A stretch of DNA of 64,000 nt from Chitinophaga solisilvae (GCF_009928525.1 NZ_JAABOK010000001.1:186001-250000), one strand, 5' to 3'; shown: positions 8,964-17,589, counted from the stretch's first letter. Numbers and translations are program-made. Notes: a model not told the origin generated them from the sequence alone.

Positions 8964-10139
8964 ATGAACATGAAGCCACACAGGAGCAGCATCCTGTTAG
9001 CATTACTGGCGGCAGGCCTGGCATTTCCGGCTGCCGCCCAGCAGGCAAAACGTTACATCACCATCAGTGGCAGGATCAAATTTCCGCCTTCAGCAGAGCA
9101 GCAGGCGAAATTCCCTTTCCGGGTACAAAAGCAGGTGGGCGATGAGCGGGTAACCATAGACACCATTCACCTGAATGCCGATGGTACCTACAGCCACAAG
9201 CTGGATGCCACCCGCCCGCAGTTCTATATCCTGAATGAGTTTGAAGAAGACCGTCTTACCGTATGGGCCAATAAGGAAAACCTGAAAATAGATTTCAGGG
9301 GCATTGATACCGCTGCTATCAGAATTAAAAATCCACCTTATGTTTTCATTGAGGGAAGTGAAGAAAATAACCTGATCAACCAGGTTAATTTCCTGAATTA
9401 CCGCAACTACCAGGCAATGATACAGAACGGGCAGCTGCAATACAAGGCGTCCCTGGCGAAGGATACAGCCCTGGAACGCGCGCTCACCGGGCAGTACGAC
9501 TGGCTCTTCAATGATATGGGTGAACGCGTGAAGCTGCTGATAAAAATGTATCCCAACACCCCCGTGTTGCTGTACGCCCTGGATTACCTGCACCCGCGCA
9601 GGGATAAGGAACTGATTGCCGCCGAGCTGGGCAAGCTGATTAAAAAGTATCCTTACCTGGAAGAGGCAAAAAGAAAACAACAGGATATTGCCCATGCTGA
9701 AGCAGTAGCCCGTAAAACAGGCATCGGCGCCACCGCCATGAACTTTACACAGCAGAACGTAAAAGGCGATCCTGTGAAGCTGACAGACTACCGTGGTAAG
9801 TATGTATTGCTCGACTTCTGGGCCAGCTGGTGCGGACCCTGCCGCGCTGAGAACCCCAACGTGCTGGAGAACTACGAAAAGTATCACAGCAAGGGGCTGG
9901 AGATTCTCGGTGTATCGCTCGATGATAAAAAAGATGCCTGGGTAAAAGCGATCAAGGATGATGGTCTTACCTGGGAGCATGTCAGCGATTTGAAAGGCTG
10001 GAGAAACGTAGTGGCAAAGGAATATAACATCCGTGCAGTACCCAGTAATTTCTTACTGGACAAGGACGGTAAAATTATTGCCAAAGACCTGCGTGGAGAA
10101 GAACTGAGCAGGAAGCTGGAAGAGATTTTCGGCAAATAA
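8964..10139 (+). CDS. TlpA-like thioredoxin, second copy
   Basis: This 391-residue exported protein has a signal peptide at about 1-26 (ending FPAAAQQ) and a beta-rich N-terminal domain at about 30-130. A helical middle contains KLIKKYPYLEEAKRKQQD. A C-terminal thioredoxin domain carries FWASWCGPCRAENP (Cys290, Cys293) and the cis-Pro segment IRAVPSNFLLDKDGKI. It lies 16 bases after the first TlpA gene. The two share architecture but differ clearly in sequence, notably CGPC against CAPC, so they may differ in redox potential. Two adjacent ATG codons (8964 and 8970) are both possible starts. Confidence 0.9.
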   Translation: MNMKPHRSSILLALLAAGLAFPAAAQQAKRYITISGRIKFPPSAEQQAKFPFRVQKQVGDERVTIDTIHLNADGTYSHKLDATRPQFYILNEFEEDRLTVWANKENLKIDFRGIDTAAIRIKNPPYVFIEGSEENNLINQVNFLNYRNYQAMIQNGQLQYKASLAKDTALERALTGQYDWLFNDMGERVKLLIKMYPNTPVLLYALDYLHPRRDKELIAAELGKLIKKYPYLEEAKRKQQDIAHAEAVARKTGIGATAMNFTQQNVKGDPVKLTDYRGKYVLLDFWASWCGPCRAENPNVLENYEKYHSKGLEILGVSLDDKKDAWVKAIKDDGLTWEHVSDLKGWRNVVAKEYNIRAVPSNFLLDKDGKIIAKDLRGEELSRKLEEIFGK

Positions 10140-10158
10140 CTGTATAAATCTGTAAACG

Positions 10159-10671
10159 ATGTTTATGAAGAAGTTGTTCACGCTGTTGCTTATCAGCTTC
10201 AGCACCGTTGCCATGGCGCAAATGCAGGCAGCGAAGAAAATCATCCCTGACTACACGCACGATACGCAGCTCAAGGCTCCGCCGGTAAAAATATGGCGTA
10301 TCATCCGGGATCTGCCGCAGGTAAAGGAATATTCAAACGGCGCTATCCGGGAAGCCACCATCCGTACAGTGGGTGAAACGCGTTACCGGGATCTTACCTT
10401 CAGCGATGGCCGCAGGCGTACCGATGAAATAGAACAGGTGCATGAATCCTACAAATTCTTTGTATTCCGGATTAAGGATCCGCTGCCTGCCGGCATCACC
10501 GCTGCTACCGTTACAGCGCTGGTAGAATCGCTGCCCGATCGCGATGACGTATCCGTTGTACGCTGGGGCGTCATTCTGGAAGGCGAAAAGAATGCCCGCA
10601 AACCATTGGTGGAAAGCCTGACAGCAGAAATTGCGAATTATGAAGCAGGGTTGAAGAAACTGCTGGAATAA
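10159..10671 (+). CDS. Secreted SRPBCC-like protein
   Basis: This 170-residue protein has a clear signal peptide (MFMKKLFTLLLISFSTVAMA, cleavage near residue 20). The mature part looks like an SRPBCC/polyketide-cyclase helix-grip fold: LKAPPVKIWRIIRDLP is the typical first strand and helix, REATIRTVGETRYRDLTF the curved sheet, and LVESLTAEIANYEAGLKKLL the long C-terminal helix that closes a ligand pocket. The second ATG (10165) is equally plausible. It starts 19 bases after the second TlpA gene and is probably the last gene of the operon; a long hairpin follows 22 bases after its stop. Fold assignment is moderate; the ligand is unknown. Confidence 0.75.
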   Translation: MFMKKLFTLLLISFSTVAMAQMQAAKKIIPDYTHDTQLKAPPVKIWRIIRDLPQVKEYSNGAIREATIRTVGETRYRDLTFSDGRRRTDEIEQVHESYKFFVFRIKDPLPAGITAATVTALVESLPDRDDVSVVRWGVILEGEKNARKPLVESLTAEIANYEAGLKKLLE

Positions 10672-10693
10672 TTGGATGCCGGGATTTAAGCCG

Positions 10694-10811
10694 GATTTAC
10701 GGATTTTGGAATTTTTTGATGTTGGAATTTATAAATGCAGCGGAGATATTCGCGAAAATCTTTGCTGCATTTATAAATTCCAACATCAAAAAATTCCAAA
10801 ATCCGTAAATC
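10694..10811. repeat. 48-bp perfect inverted repeat (long intergenic hairpin), copy 1
   Basis: The arms at 10694-10741 and 10764-10811 are exact reverse complements over 48 bases, separated by 22 bases. The 22-base centre itself nearly continues the stem (AGAT and ATCT flank TTCGCGAA). It fills the gap between two convergent genes, ending 2 bases before the stop of the minus-strand VOC gene. The outer start GATTTACGGATTTTGGAATT and the inner AAATGCAGC recur in the element at 15495-15622. It could end transcription from both sides, or be a small mobile repeat. Confidence 0.9.
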
Positions 10812-10813
10812 TT

Positions 10814-11467
10814 CTAACTATCGGCCTGCTCTGTAAACCGATAACTGGCGTGAACATCGTAGTCGATACCATGTTTCTTTTTCAGCTCCTGTATGTAGTT
10901 GAGGGTAGCGATGGTGTGAGGGCTGGCTACGTTGTCGCCTATACGTTCGAAGGTGTGCAGCAGGGTTTCTTCGAGGCAGGAAGAAACGGTCATATGTTTG
11001 TGGGCAGCCAGGTCTTCCAGCAGGGCGGCAAGGCGTTTTTCCAGTCTTACGGGAACGTCTGTACGTTCAATCGGCAGCGGGGGACCTTGCGTGTAGATGT
11101 AATGTCCGAAGCCGAGGAAGTTACCGAACGGGTCCCGGATCTTATAATCCCGGATGCCGTAGGGGGCATCGGCTGGTGGGGTAACAATTTCCACGCCGCT
11201 GGCCAGGTGGAAGGCGTACAGATCATCCGCATTGTCAATAATAAAATTTACTTCCGAAGTACCGCTGATAAATGGCGAGTCTTTAGCCAGGTGCAGCGTG
11301 GTGTCTCCCAGATTGACCCCGGCATAGTGCAGCGGGTCGCCCCAGGTAAAACGCAGGGTAAATCCCAGCTGCCGGGTATAAAAGTCGACGGCTGTATTGA
11401 TATCGCTGACGCGCAGCGTGGGAAACACCTGACTATATGCCGTTTTCGGGGGAGAGAATGAAGTCAT
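10814..11467 (-). CDS. VOC/glyoxalase-like protein with C-terminal extension
   Basis: This 217-residue cytoplasmic protein belongs to the vicinal oxygen chelate (glyoxalase/bleomycin resistance) superfamily. The fold is visible in residues 12-128: VFPTLRVSDINTAVDFYTRQ, LGFTLRFTWGD, VNFIIDNADDLYAF and IRDPFGNFLGFGHY. The end IRDPFGN-x-LGFG is the standard closing strand. Residues 135-217 are an added helical part (VRLEKRLAALLEDLAAHKH then LEETLLHTFERI) that resembles glyoxalase-superfamily proteins with a ribbon-helix-helix-like tail. Function could be detoxification or binding of a small ligand. The 261-aa frame on the opposite strand is antisense and spans the hairpin, so it was rejected. 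Confidence 0.85.
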   Translation of the reverse strand: MTSFSPPKTAYSQVFPTLRVSDINTAVDFYTRQLGFTLRFTWGDPLHYAGVNLGDTTLHLAKDSPFISGTSEVNFIIDNADDLYAFHLASGVEIVTPPADAPYGIRDYKIRDPFGNFLGFGHYIYTQGPPLPIERTDVPVRLEKRLAALLEDLAAHKHMTVSSCLEETLLHTFERIGDNVASPHTIATLNYIQELKKKHGIDYDVHASYRFTEQADS

Positions 11468-11491
11468 GGAAACAGATTTATAATTAAGATA

Positions 11492-12064
11492 TTAACTTCT
11501 TTTCATACAGTGCCATACCCGGTTGCCGAGGCGGAGTTCGTGATAGGTATGAAATCCGCATTGCCGGTACCATTCCACATTTTCAGGTATCCTGGCTTCC
11601 AGGTACATGGTGCGGTTGGTGGTCCGGCAGTCTGCAATAAGATCCTGCATCAGCCGGGTACCGGATCCTTTGCCTTGTGCAGCAGAGATCGTGCCGATGA
11701 ACCAGATATAGTAGACGCCGTTGTGCGGCAGTAATTTCCGGATGGCTTTTTCGCGGGACAGTGCCCGCATGGCTTTCTTCCAGCCGGCTATCCAGCACAG
11801 CATTTTCAGGTCGCGCAGCAGGCTGTTCAGGCTGATGGTGCGGGTTTCGGGGAAGAGAATCAGGGCGGCAGACAATCCGTTACCGGAGATATAAATTTTC
11901 CCGGTATCGAAGGTGTGTTCGCAGGCGTAATCCAGGAGCATGCGGAGCCGTTTGCCTGTTCCGCTGCCGCTTCTGATGGTTTCCAGCAGGGTGTCATTGG
12001 CTGCATAAGCGCTGTAAAGAATATCGATGACCAGGTTTTTATCGGCCCGTGTTGCTGTTCTCAT
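11492..12064 (-). CDS. GNAT-family N-acetyltransferase
   Basis: This 190-residue protein transfers an acyl group from acyl-CoA to an unknown amine. The N-terminus MRTATRADKNLVIDILYSAY is a typical GNAT first strand and helix. The acetyl-CoA-binding segment is visible as WFIGTISAAQGKGSGTRLM (the Q/R-x-x-G-x-G/A signature, residues about 130-150). It is followed by MYLEARIPENVEWYRQCGF, the usual end of the fold. The frame can be extended 4 codons to a TTG at 12076, but the ATG at 12064 is preferred. It lies 24 bases downstream of the VOC gene's start on the same strand. Confidence 0.87.
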   Translation of the reverse strand: MRTATRADKNLVIDILYSAYAANDTLLETIRSGSGTGKRLRMLLDYACEHTFDTGKIYISGNGLSAALILFPETRTISLNSLLRDLKMLCWIAGWKKAMRALSREKAIRKLLPHNGVYYIWFIGTISAAQGKGSGTRLMQDLIADCRTTNRTMYLEARIPENVEWYRQCGFHTYHELRLGNRVWHCMKRS

Positions 12065-12116
12065 AACATATAACAATCACAGGAAGGTAGTATTTTAAAG
12101 GCAATTGACAATAACA

Positions 12117-12147
12117 GAGGCCAGCTGTCAGCAGCCGGCCTCTTTTT
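12117..12147 (+). terminator. GC-rich hairpin with T-run
   Basis: GAGGCC (12117-12122) pairs with GGCCTC (12137-12142), with an inner GCTG-TCAG-CAGC stem, and TTTTT follows on the plus strand. It lies between two minus-strand genes. On the minus strand an A-run precedes it and the following T-stretch is weak, so it might stop the beta-barrel gene's transcript or antisense reads. Confidence 0.45.
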
Positions 12148-12227
12148 CCGATTTCAATGATACAGGAATGATTTCCCGTTCCGTTTGTTAAGATGTTACC
12201 TGTAGCCTGTTAAAGTATTTGAAGACG

Positions 12228-12836
12228 TTATTTGCGGGGGAGCAGGAACCCAACGCTGACGCCTATATAATTATTTTTAGAGGTACCATAATCATACACA
12301 TCTGTTAATCCAAGACTGTAGGTAGCACTGAAAAGCAGACCGTTTTTCAGTTCATAGCCGGCCAGGAATCCGGCGCCGGCCTCAAATCTTCTGGCGCCGC
12401 CCTTACCGAACTTAATTTTGTTGTCTCCGTCCTTGCCGCCGATAGCGAATGCTGCATAAGGACCTGCACCAACAAACAGGTGACCGGAACCCAGCTGATG
12501 TTTATAGAGGAAGTTCACGGGTAGTTCCAGGTAGCTGAGTTTTACAGTAGCTCCGGGAATGACAAAGTCGCCATTAATACCGTGAACGGTAATCTCTTTG
12601 ATACGGTATCCTTTTGCGCTGTACAACAGTTGCGGCTGCAGGAAAAAGTTGCCGGCAATACTGATATCTGCCATCAGTCCGGCATGCCAGCCGGCTTTGC
12701 GCTGGGTGTAATCAGTATGATCTGTTTTCATGTGGGTATTACTGTATCCGGCTTTTACGCCGAGCCTTACCTGGGCAATGGCAGATACAGCAGTAGTGAG
12801 GAGCAATACAAACAAGGCAATTGCATTTCTTTTCAT
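12228..12836 (-). CDS. PorT-like outer membrane beta-barrel protein
   Basis: This 202-residue protein has a signal peptide (MKRNAIALFVLLLTTAVSAIAQ). Amphipathic strands follow that start with VRLGVKAGYSNTHMKT and end with NNYIGVSVGFLLPRK, the C-terminal strand pattern of an outer-membrane barrel. The segments FFLQPQLLYSAKGYR, YLELPVNFLYKHQLG and LFVGAGPYAAFAIGG match the usual order in the PorT/OMP_b-brl_2 family of Bacteroidota. It probably has eight strands. It stands alone between intergenic gaps. Function is not known for most family members. Confidence 0.85.
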   Translation of the reverse strand: MKRNAIALFVLLLTTAVSAIAQVRLGVKAGYSNTHMKTDHTDYTQRKAGWHAGLMADISIAGNFFLQPQLLYSAKGYRIKEITVHGINGDFVIPGATVKLSYLELPVNFLYKHQLGSGHLFVGAGPYAAFAIGGKDGDNKIKFGKGGARRFEAGAGFLAGYELKNGLLFSATYSLGLTDVYDYGTSKNNYIGVSVGFLLPRK

Positions 12837-12865
12837 AAAAAATATGGTGTGTTTAAAAGTTTATG

Positions 12866-12873
12866 CAAAGCTA
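12866..12873 (-). promoter_or_regulatory. Possible Bacteroidota -7 element (TAGCTTTG)
   Basis: On the minus strand TAGCTTTG matches the Bacteroidota sigma-A -7 consensus TAnnTTTG and lies about 30 bases before the start of the beta-barrel gene. No clear -33 TTTG was found at the normal spacing, so the call is tentative. Confidence 0.35.
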
Positions 12874-13056
12874 AGGCAGGAATATGCATATCCGGATGCG
12901 TATAACTACGCAATCAACTGAGTGGAATGAAAATTACGTAGTACTACTTAGATGGCTGTAAGTATTGAGAAAATCGAATTAGCAAGATGATTTCATGTGT
13001 TTAAACATGTAAATGTTTGTTGTAACGTTGAAGTATATACGAATAGCAGATAACAA

Positions 13057-13090
13057 CAAAAAAGCAGGTGATCATCACCTGCTTTTTTTG
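13057..13090 (-). terminator. Strong intrinsic terminator
   Basis: AAAAAAGCAGGTGA and TCACCTGCTTTTTT form a perfect stem with a TCA loop, directly after the stop codon of the WG-repeat gene. With A- and T-runs on both sides it could work in both directions. The rest of the 12837-13056 gap shows no gene. Confidence 0.85.
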
Positions 13091-14938
13091 TTATTCATAA
13101 TACGGGTCCATAATATTTTCAGGGGAGTATCCTTCTTTTCTCCATAGCTGCCCCGGATTAATACTACCTTCAAACTCATTGCTGTAAACTGTCGCTTCTT
13201 TTTCTTCGGCCGTATCAGTACCCGGAACGCTGATATAGGTGACGGCTATACGTAACCTGGTTTTAACAGCACCCTGATAAACAGGGGCCGTGAATTGCCA
13301 GTAACGGCCTGCATCCAGGGGAACCTGGTGGTAACTGTTGCCACAGAAACTGCGCGGCTGGTATTCTATATCTTCCCAGCCTTTCGAGGTAAGGGCCTGT
13401 GTTTTTATATACAGTTTGCTGTCGCTTGCATTAAAGACAAAGGAGCGGGGAGTGGTATTGACCACATACACCGCTCTGCCGGTATACGTTTCGTTAAAAG
13501 TATCCTTTCCCGGCGGCGCTGCAATTACCTGTAATACCTGTGCCCCTGGGAATCCCTGTGCGGGTGTGATCTTCCTGGAATAATTCTCCGAACGTCCTTC
13601 TCCGTTAACAGAAGAAGCAGATGGATAACCCCATCCGCTGAAATAGTTGCGTTGCATATAATCAACATTCAGCGGTTGCAGAGAGGTATCTTTTTGCTGC
13701 CATACTACCTGCCCCTGTGTATTCAGGTAAGTCTGCCGGTTATTGATCATACAGTACAGCAATCCATTTACAAAACCACTGCGGTTAAAGGTGCTCATGA
13801 CAGCCGGCAGCAGTTCTTTACCCTGGCTGCTGAGCAGTCCGAAGTGCTGGACAGCGCCACTTTTAAAGAAAATATACACGCCGGAATCTCCGGAATGTAA
13901 CAATTTTTCATACCTGGCTGGTATCACCAACCTGCCGGAAGTGTCGGCTACTCCCCAGCCGTCCGCCGTTTCTGCCGGTATTTTTCCATTGATAAAACCA
14001 CCGTGGTCAAAGTCCTGGAAGTGTGCAGGTGTAAGCTGTCTGCCTGTCATATCAAGCAGTACATAATAGTTGTTCTCCTGCAGAAAAATCCGGTTGCCAT
14101 ATCGCTCAACAGTACCTGAGGTATTACTGAGGAAAATTTCCCGGCCATTGCGCATCAGGATACATAGGCTGTCTTCATTTTCCGTATACTTCGTCATCAG
14201 CGCACGGCCCTGCTGAAACGGGAAATCAATTCTTATTCCCCGGTTGCCGAATGACTTCAGTACCTGTCCGGCGGTATCTGTCAGCATAAAAATGCTGTTC
14301 TCTGTACCCGGAACAGGCTGGCTGACGTAATAACAATGTTCTCCGGCATAGGTGATGGCGTCATACCTGTTAAACGGAATGACCCGGCGGCCGGTCCTGT
14401 CAATCAGCGCGGTGCTGTCTCCCTGCTGTATAACAGCATACCCGTCTTCGAATATCCCGATGGCGGACATGACGGTATCTACTACCAGTTTCCCCTGTTT
14501 ATCAATCAGGCCGGTCAGCTCATTGAAACCTTTTACCTGCGCCAGGCCGTCAGTAAAAGGGCTCAGCGCTGAAAAGAGAGCCGCGAAAGGAATTTTCCCG
14601 GAGGCATTGATGTATAAAGGCTGGTTACCCTTATATACAACGGCTATACCTTCGTAGAAAGCCCCGGCATAATCATATTGCGGCGCAATGACGGTATCGC
14701 CCCGGGTATTGATGTAACCGTAATACCCGTTGTGCATGCGCACGGCCGCCAGTCCTTCTGAAAAATAGCCACCGGCATCGTATTGTGCAGGAATGATGAT
14801 TTGTCCGCTGATATTGATATAGCCGGTTTTATTCTTTTCCAGGAAGGGAAATAATATCGTTTCAGGTGCGGGTGTGTGCTGACAGCCCTGCATACAGTGT
14901 ATCAGCAGCAGTATGATCGCCGGGAAGTAATATCTCAT
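13091..14938 (-). CDS. WG-repeat lipoprotein
   Basis: This 615-residue protein is a predicted lipoprotein (MRYYFPAIILLLIHCMQGC, lipobox Cys at 19). Residues about 28-400 consist of WG-type repeats, each near 50 residues and built around phrases such as GYINISGQIIIPAQYD, GYINTRGDTVIAPQYDYAG, LIDKQGKLVVDTVMSA, LIDRTGRRVIPFNRYD and WGVADTSGRLVIPARYEK. The C-terminal 200 residues lack repeats and look like a beta-sandwich domain (RAVYVVNTTPRSFVFNASD, TRLRIAVTYISVP). WG repeats are a beta-rich fold of poorly known function, often on exported proteins. It is followed by a strong terminator. The next gene upstream encodes a small membrane protein. Confidence 0.87.
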   Translation of the reverse strand: MRYYFPAIILLLIHCMQGCQHTPAPETILFPFLEKNKTGYINISGQIIIPAQYDAGGYFSEGLAAVRMHNGYYGYINTRGDTVIAPQYDYAGAFYEGIAVVYKGNQPLYINASGKIPFAALFSALSPFTDGLAQVKGFNELTGLIDKQGKLVVDTVMSAIGIFEDGYAVIQQGDSTALIDRTGRRVIPFNRYDAITYAGEHCYYVSQPVPGTENSIFMLTDTAGQVLKSFGNRGIRIDFPFQQGRALMTKYTENEDSLCILMRNGREIFLSNTSGTVERYGNRIFLQENNYYVLLDMTGRQLTPAHFQDFDHGGFINGKIPAETADGWGVADTSGRLVIPARYEKLLHSGDSGVYIFFKSGAVQHFGLLSSQGKELLPAVMSTFNRSGFVNGLLYCMINNRQTYLNTQGQVVWQQKDTSLQPLNVDYMQRNYFSGWGYPSASSVNGEGRSENYSRKITPAQGFPGAQVLQVIAAPPGKDTFNETYTGRAVYVVNTTPRSFVFNASDSKLYIKTQALTSKGWEDIEYQPRSFCGNSYHQVPLDAGRYWQFTAPVYQGAVKTRLRIAVTYISVPGTDTAEEKEATVYSNEFEGSINPGQLWRKEGYSPENIMDPYYE

Positions 14939-14959
14939 AGATAATATCTGCGTTGTAGT

Positions 14960-15397
14960 TTAAGCCGTCGCCTTAATTTTCCGGGCGGTAAATACCCAGG
15001 CAATAACGATAGCCAGCGTAAGCATGGTTTGTGCCTGCAGGATACTGTTCCATACCGCCTCCGGCAGATGTAAGATGGATATGATAACCAGCAGGTATAC
15101 CCAGGCCACGCCGCCGGTAATAAGCGCATATTTAATGCCGGTGGCAACCGGATGCTTACCTTTCAGTAAAATATCCTTGCCGGCCTGTCTGCCCAGAAAA
15201 AATGTAACCGTAAACAATAGCAGCAGCAACAGCACCACATAGCCGTTGGATTGTGCCCGCAGGAGGAAAATAAGATTATTGGCAAGATCCTGCCCGCTGA
15301 TGCTGATGACTGTGAATAATTCCAGTACGGTCAGGGCCAGCAGCAGGGAAACAATACTTTGTCTGGCGCCGGTTCTGGCAGCTGTTGTGGTATCCAT
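14960..15397 (-). CDS. Small membrane protein, four predicted helices
   Basis: This 145-residue protein (from MDTTTAARTGARQ) has four hydrophobic segments, at about residues 14-36, 53-70, 89-110 and 120-138. Charged loops such as GRQAGKDILLKGKHP lie between them. A longer frame reaches 15442, but the extra residues look less natural and the ATG at 15397 gives a hydrophilic N-terminus before the first helix. It is encoded 21 bases upstream of the WG-repeat lipoprotein gene, so the two are likely cotranscribed. I do not recognise the family, and the four-helix pattern alone suggests no function. Confidence 0.65.
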   Translation of the reverse strand: MDTTTAARTGARQSIVSLLLALTVLELFTVISISGQDLANNLIFLLRAQSNGYVVLLLLLLFTVTFFLGRQAGKDILLKGKHPVATGIKYALITGGVAWVYLLVIISILHLPEAVWNSILQAQTMLTLAIVIAWVFTARKIKATA

Positions 15398-15494
15398 GAT
15401 AACTCTTTGTGTTAGCGTCAGCGCCAAAGGTATAGAAAACAACGGGAAAGTTGGTCTTCTTATCCAGCGAAGAAGGGCGCGGGGAAACGAATGA

Positions 15495-15622
15495 TGGAGA
15501 TTTACGGATTTTGGAATTTAGAAATTTAGGAATTTGTTAAATGCAGCGGATACATACACGAAGATCTTTGCTGCATTTAATAAATTCCTAAATTTCTAAA
15601 TTCCAAAATCCGTAAATCTCCA
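15495..15622. repeat. 53-bp inverted repeat (long intergenic hairpin), copy 2
   Basis: The arms at 15495-15547 and 15570-15622 are complementary over 53 bases except for one position that can form a G-U pair; the loop is 22 bases. It shares its outer start (GATTTACGGATTTTGGAATT), its inner arm (TTAAATGCAGC or similar) and its loop length with the element at 10694-10811. The middle of the arms differs between copies, yet each stays self-complementary. It begins 8 bases after the stop of the 242-aa gene on the minus strand. Confidence 0.9.
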
Positions 15623-15630
15623 AATCAGAT

Positions 15631-16359
15631 TTATTGCCGCAGGAAAAGTGTATAGACACCCGTATTGCCGGTACTTGCCTGCAATGCATTAAAATTGACA
15701 GACAATGCTTGATCTATATCCGGGACGTACCCGGTGAAGGTGGAATTGTTACGGTCGGTATCAAACTGCAGAATGATATATTTGGTGCTGTCGCCATAAT
15801 CTACATTGATATATACTGCAAAATCATTCGGTAACCAGTAGGAGTCAGGTCCCACTGTTATCTGGCAGCCGCACATCATCTTCACGTATATTGAGACCAT
15901 ACCTGTTTCCAGGTTAAATTCCGGTCCTCCCACCAACAGTCCGGGAACTATGATCGTAGCATAGTAGATAAGCTCGGCAGGAGACAGTACTATAGGCCAT
16001 TGTATTTGCTGGTATCCTGCAGGTCCCGGAATATTTACCGTCACCCGGGCATTTTCCTGTCTGGCCGGCAGGGTGAAGAGACTGACGCCATAAATGGTAC
16101 TGGTATCAGGTGCCAGAAAATTAAGGCCGTAGCCCTCCATAATCGGTGTAATAACAGGGAAGACAGAACTGCTGTTATTGACAAAGGCAGGGGAGAGGAT
16201 GCCATCGTTTGTAGCATCTGTTACCTGATATGGCAGGTTAACCGTTCCGCCGGAATATTCCAGGATGACGCCTATGTTGTCAGGATAGTAGGCGTTCTGG
16301 CCGAGAAATTTGCCACCCAGTGCCTGCAGGTAAACTGTCAGGCTTGCCTGTGTACTCAT
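15631..16359 (-). CDS. Hypothetical protein, 242 aa, beta-rich
   Basis: This 242-residue protein has no signal peptide, starting MSTQASLTVYLQALGGKFLG. It is rich in Thr, Asn, Ile and Val and looks all-beta. A paired-cysteine segment, MMCGC, lies near residues 161-165 and is followed by QITVGPDSYW. The end, GNTGVYTLFLRQ, resembles a final beta strand. I do not recognise the family. The composition resembles secreted or assembly proteins, although no export signal is present. It is monocistronic as far as can be seen: a long hairpin follows its stop and the glycosidase gene upstream ends 132 bases away. Confidence 0.6.
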   Translation of the reverse strand: MSTQASLTVYLQALGGKFLGQNAYYPDNIGVILEYSGGTVNLPYQVTDATNDGILSPAFVNNSSSVFPVITPIMEGYGLNFLAPDTSTIYGVSLFTLPARQENARVTVNIPGPAGYQQIQWPIVLSPAELIYYATIIVPGLLVGGPEFNLETGMVSIYVKMMCGCQITVGPDSYWLPNDFAVYINVDYGDSTKYIILQFDTDRNNSTFTGYVPDIDQALSVNFNALQASTGNTGVYTLFLRQ

Positions 16360-16491
16360 AGTAGTGTGGTTTATGATGAGAGAAAAGCATATTTACAAAA
16401 TCATTTACAGATAAAGCCTTTTTTTGTTCAGATACAGGAGTAATTACCGGAGAAAATGGAGGTTGTATTTGGGTTGCTTTTCTATCTGTTC

Positions 16492-17583
16492 TTATCGTGA
16501 TTTGTCAACTGCTGTGGCCTGTAATGTTTCATTGATCTGTGTCAGCTGCCGGATGATTTTTACTTCTTCCGGCTGATGTGGCGTACCGTCCTGCTGAAAT
16601 ATATCATGATACCAAATAACGGGGGCCGCTTCGCCGCCTTTATTCCCCTGTGGGTACCAGGTTTGTGTTTTACCGGCCACCAGCCCCCAGTTGATAGCGC
16701 CGATATTTTTGTTTCTGAATATAGGTAGATGGGTTTTAAAGAGACTGTTGGCGGGCCGTTTCATATATTCCGTGCAGATGACAGGTTTGCCGTAGGTGGC
16801 CAGGGTATCAACGGCCTGCAGCAGGGAGGTGGTATCACGGTAGTTATGGAAAGTGATGATATCGGAGTTGCGTAGCTGAAACTCGTTGAAGTCAGGGAAC
16901 TTAGCGCTCCATACGCCGATGGTGACCGGCTGTGAGAGGGCGATGCTTCTGGCCCAGGCCACTACATTCCGGAGCAGGGGCCAGCTTTTATCGCCGTGGC
17001 CGAAGTGGGCAGGTTCATTGTACAGGTCCCATATGCAGATGCGGGGATCGTTTTTATAGGTGTTCAGTATATCCTTCACATAGCGTTGCAGGGTATCCAT
17101 GAGCAGCGGCAGCGTATCGATACGGTCGCCGGGATCCTTGAGCCAGCCGCTGTTATGCACGGATGGTTTCGGCGCCGGCTGGGGGCCGGGAGCATAGTCA
17201 TTATTCCAGCAGTCATCAAAGAAGACAAACATGGTGCGGATATGGTATCTGTCTGCAATAGCAAGATACTGACCGATACGGTGCTTAAACCCGCTGCTGT
17301 CTTCCTGCCAGGCCACATGATGCAGGTATACGCGCATGCAGTTCATACCTATACCGGCGGCCCAGCCCAGTTCCCGGCTGATGGTAGCGGTATCGAAGGT
17401 GGCGGCCTGCCACATCTCCAGCTGATTAACGGCGGTAGACGGCGTGAAGTTAGCGCCGGTCATCCAGGGTTGCTGCCGGTACCAGGCGTTGGCCTGTTCT
17501 GCTGTCCAGGTCTTTGACTGGGCAGATGAAGGCATATAATGCAATATGCAGAGGAGGATAGCGGTGAGGGTGTTCAGGCGCAT
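16492..17583 (-). CDS. Secreted clan-A glycoside hydrolase (GH5-like)
   Basis: This 363-residue exported protein (signal MRLNTLTAILLCILHYMPSSAQ) has the (beta/alpha)8 features of cellulase/mannanase-type glycosidases. These include WAAGIGMNCMRVYLHHVAW early in the barrel and the acid/base Glu in IWDLYNEPAHFG (Glu190). FHNYRD is the usual His/Tyr strand, and VICTEYMKR carries the likely nucleophile (Glu272). The start ATG is immediately upstream of the signal peptide. It begins 6 bases after the stop of a FecR gene, so a sigma factor, its anti-sigma factor and this enzyme form one operon, divergent from a SusC/SusD locus. The substrate is likely a beta-linked glycan imported by that SusC, but this is inferred from context. 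Confidence 0.82.
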   Translation of the reverse strand: MRLNTLTAILLCILHYMPSSAQSKTWTAEQANAWYRQQPWMTGANFTPSTAVNQLEMWQAATFDTATISRELGWAAGIGMNCMRVYLHHVAWQEDSSGFKHRIGQYLAIADRYHIRTMFVFFDDCWNNDYAPGPQPAPKPSVHNSGWLKDPGDRIDTLPLLMDTLQRYVKDILNTYKNDPRICIWDLYNEPAHFGHGDKSWPLLRNVVAWARSIALSQPVTIGVWSAKFPDFNEFQLRNSDIITFHNYRDTTSLLQAVDTLATYGKPVICTEYMKRPANSLFKTHLPIFRNKNIGAINWGLVAGKTQTWYPQGNKGGEAAPVIWYHDIFQQDGTPHQPEEVKIIRQLTQINETLQATAVDKSR

Positions 17584-17589
17584 GACTGG

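Noticed and set aside
9090..9980. 296-codon frame on the minus strand
   Set aside because: It lies wholly antisense to the second TlpA gene, whose thioredoxin motif is unmistakable.
10676..11461. 261-codon frame on the plus strand
   Set aside because: It is antisense to the VOC gene and runs through the perfect hairpin; the translation has no family features, while the minus-strand frame has a clear VOC fold.
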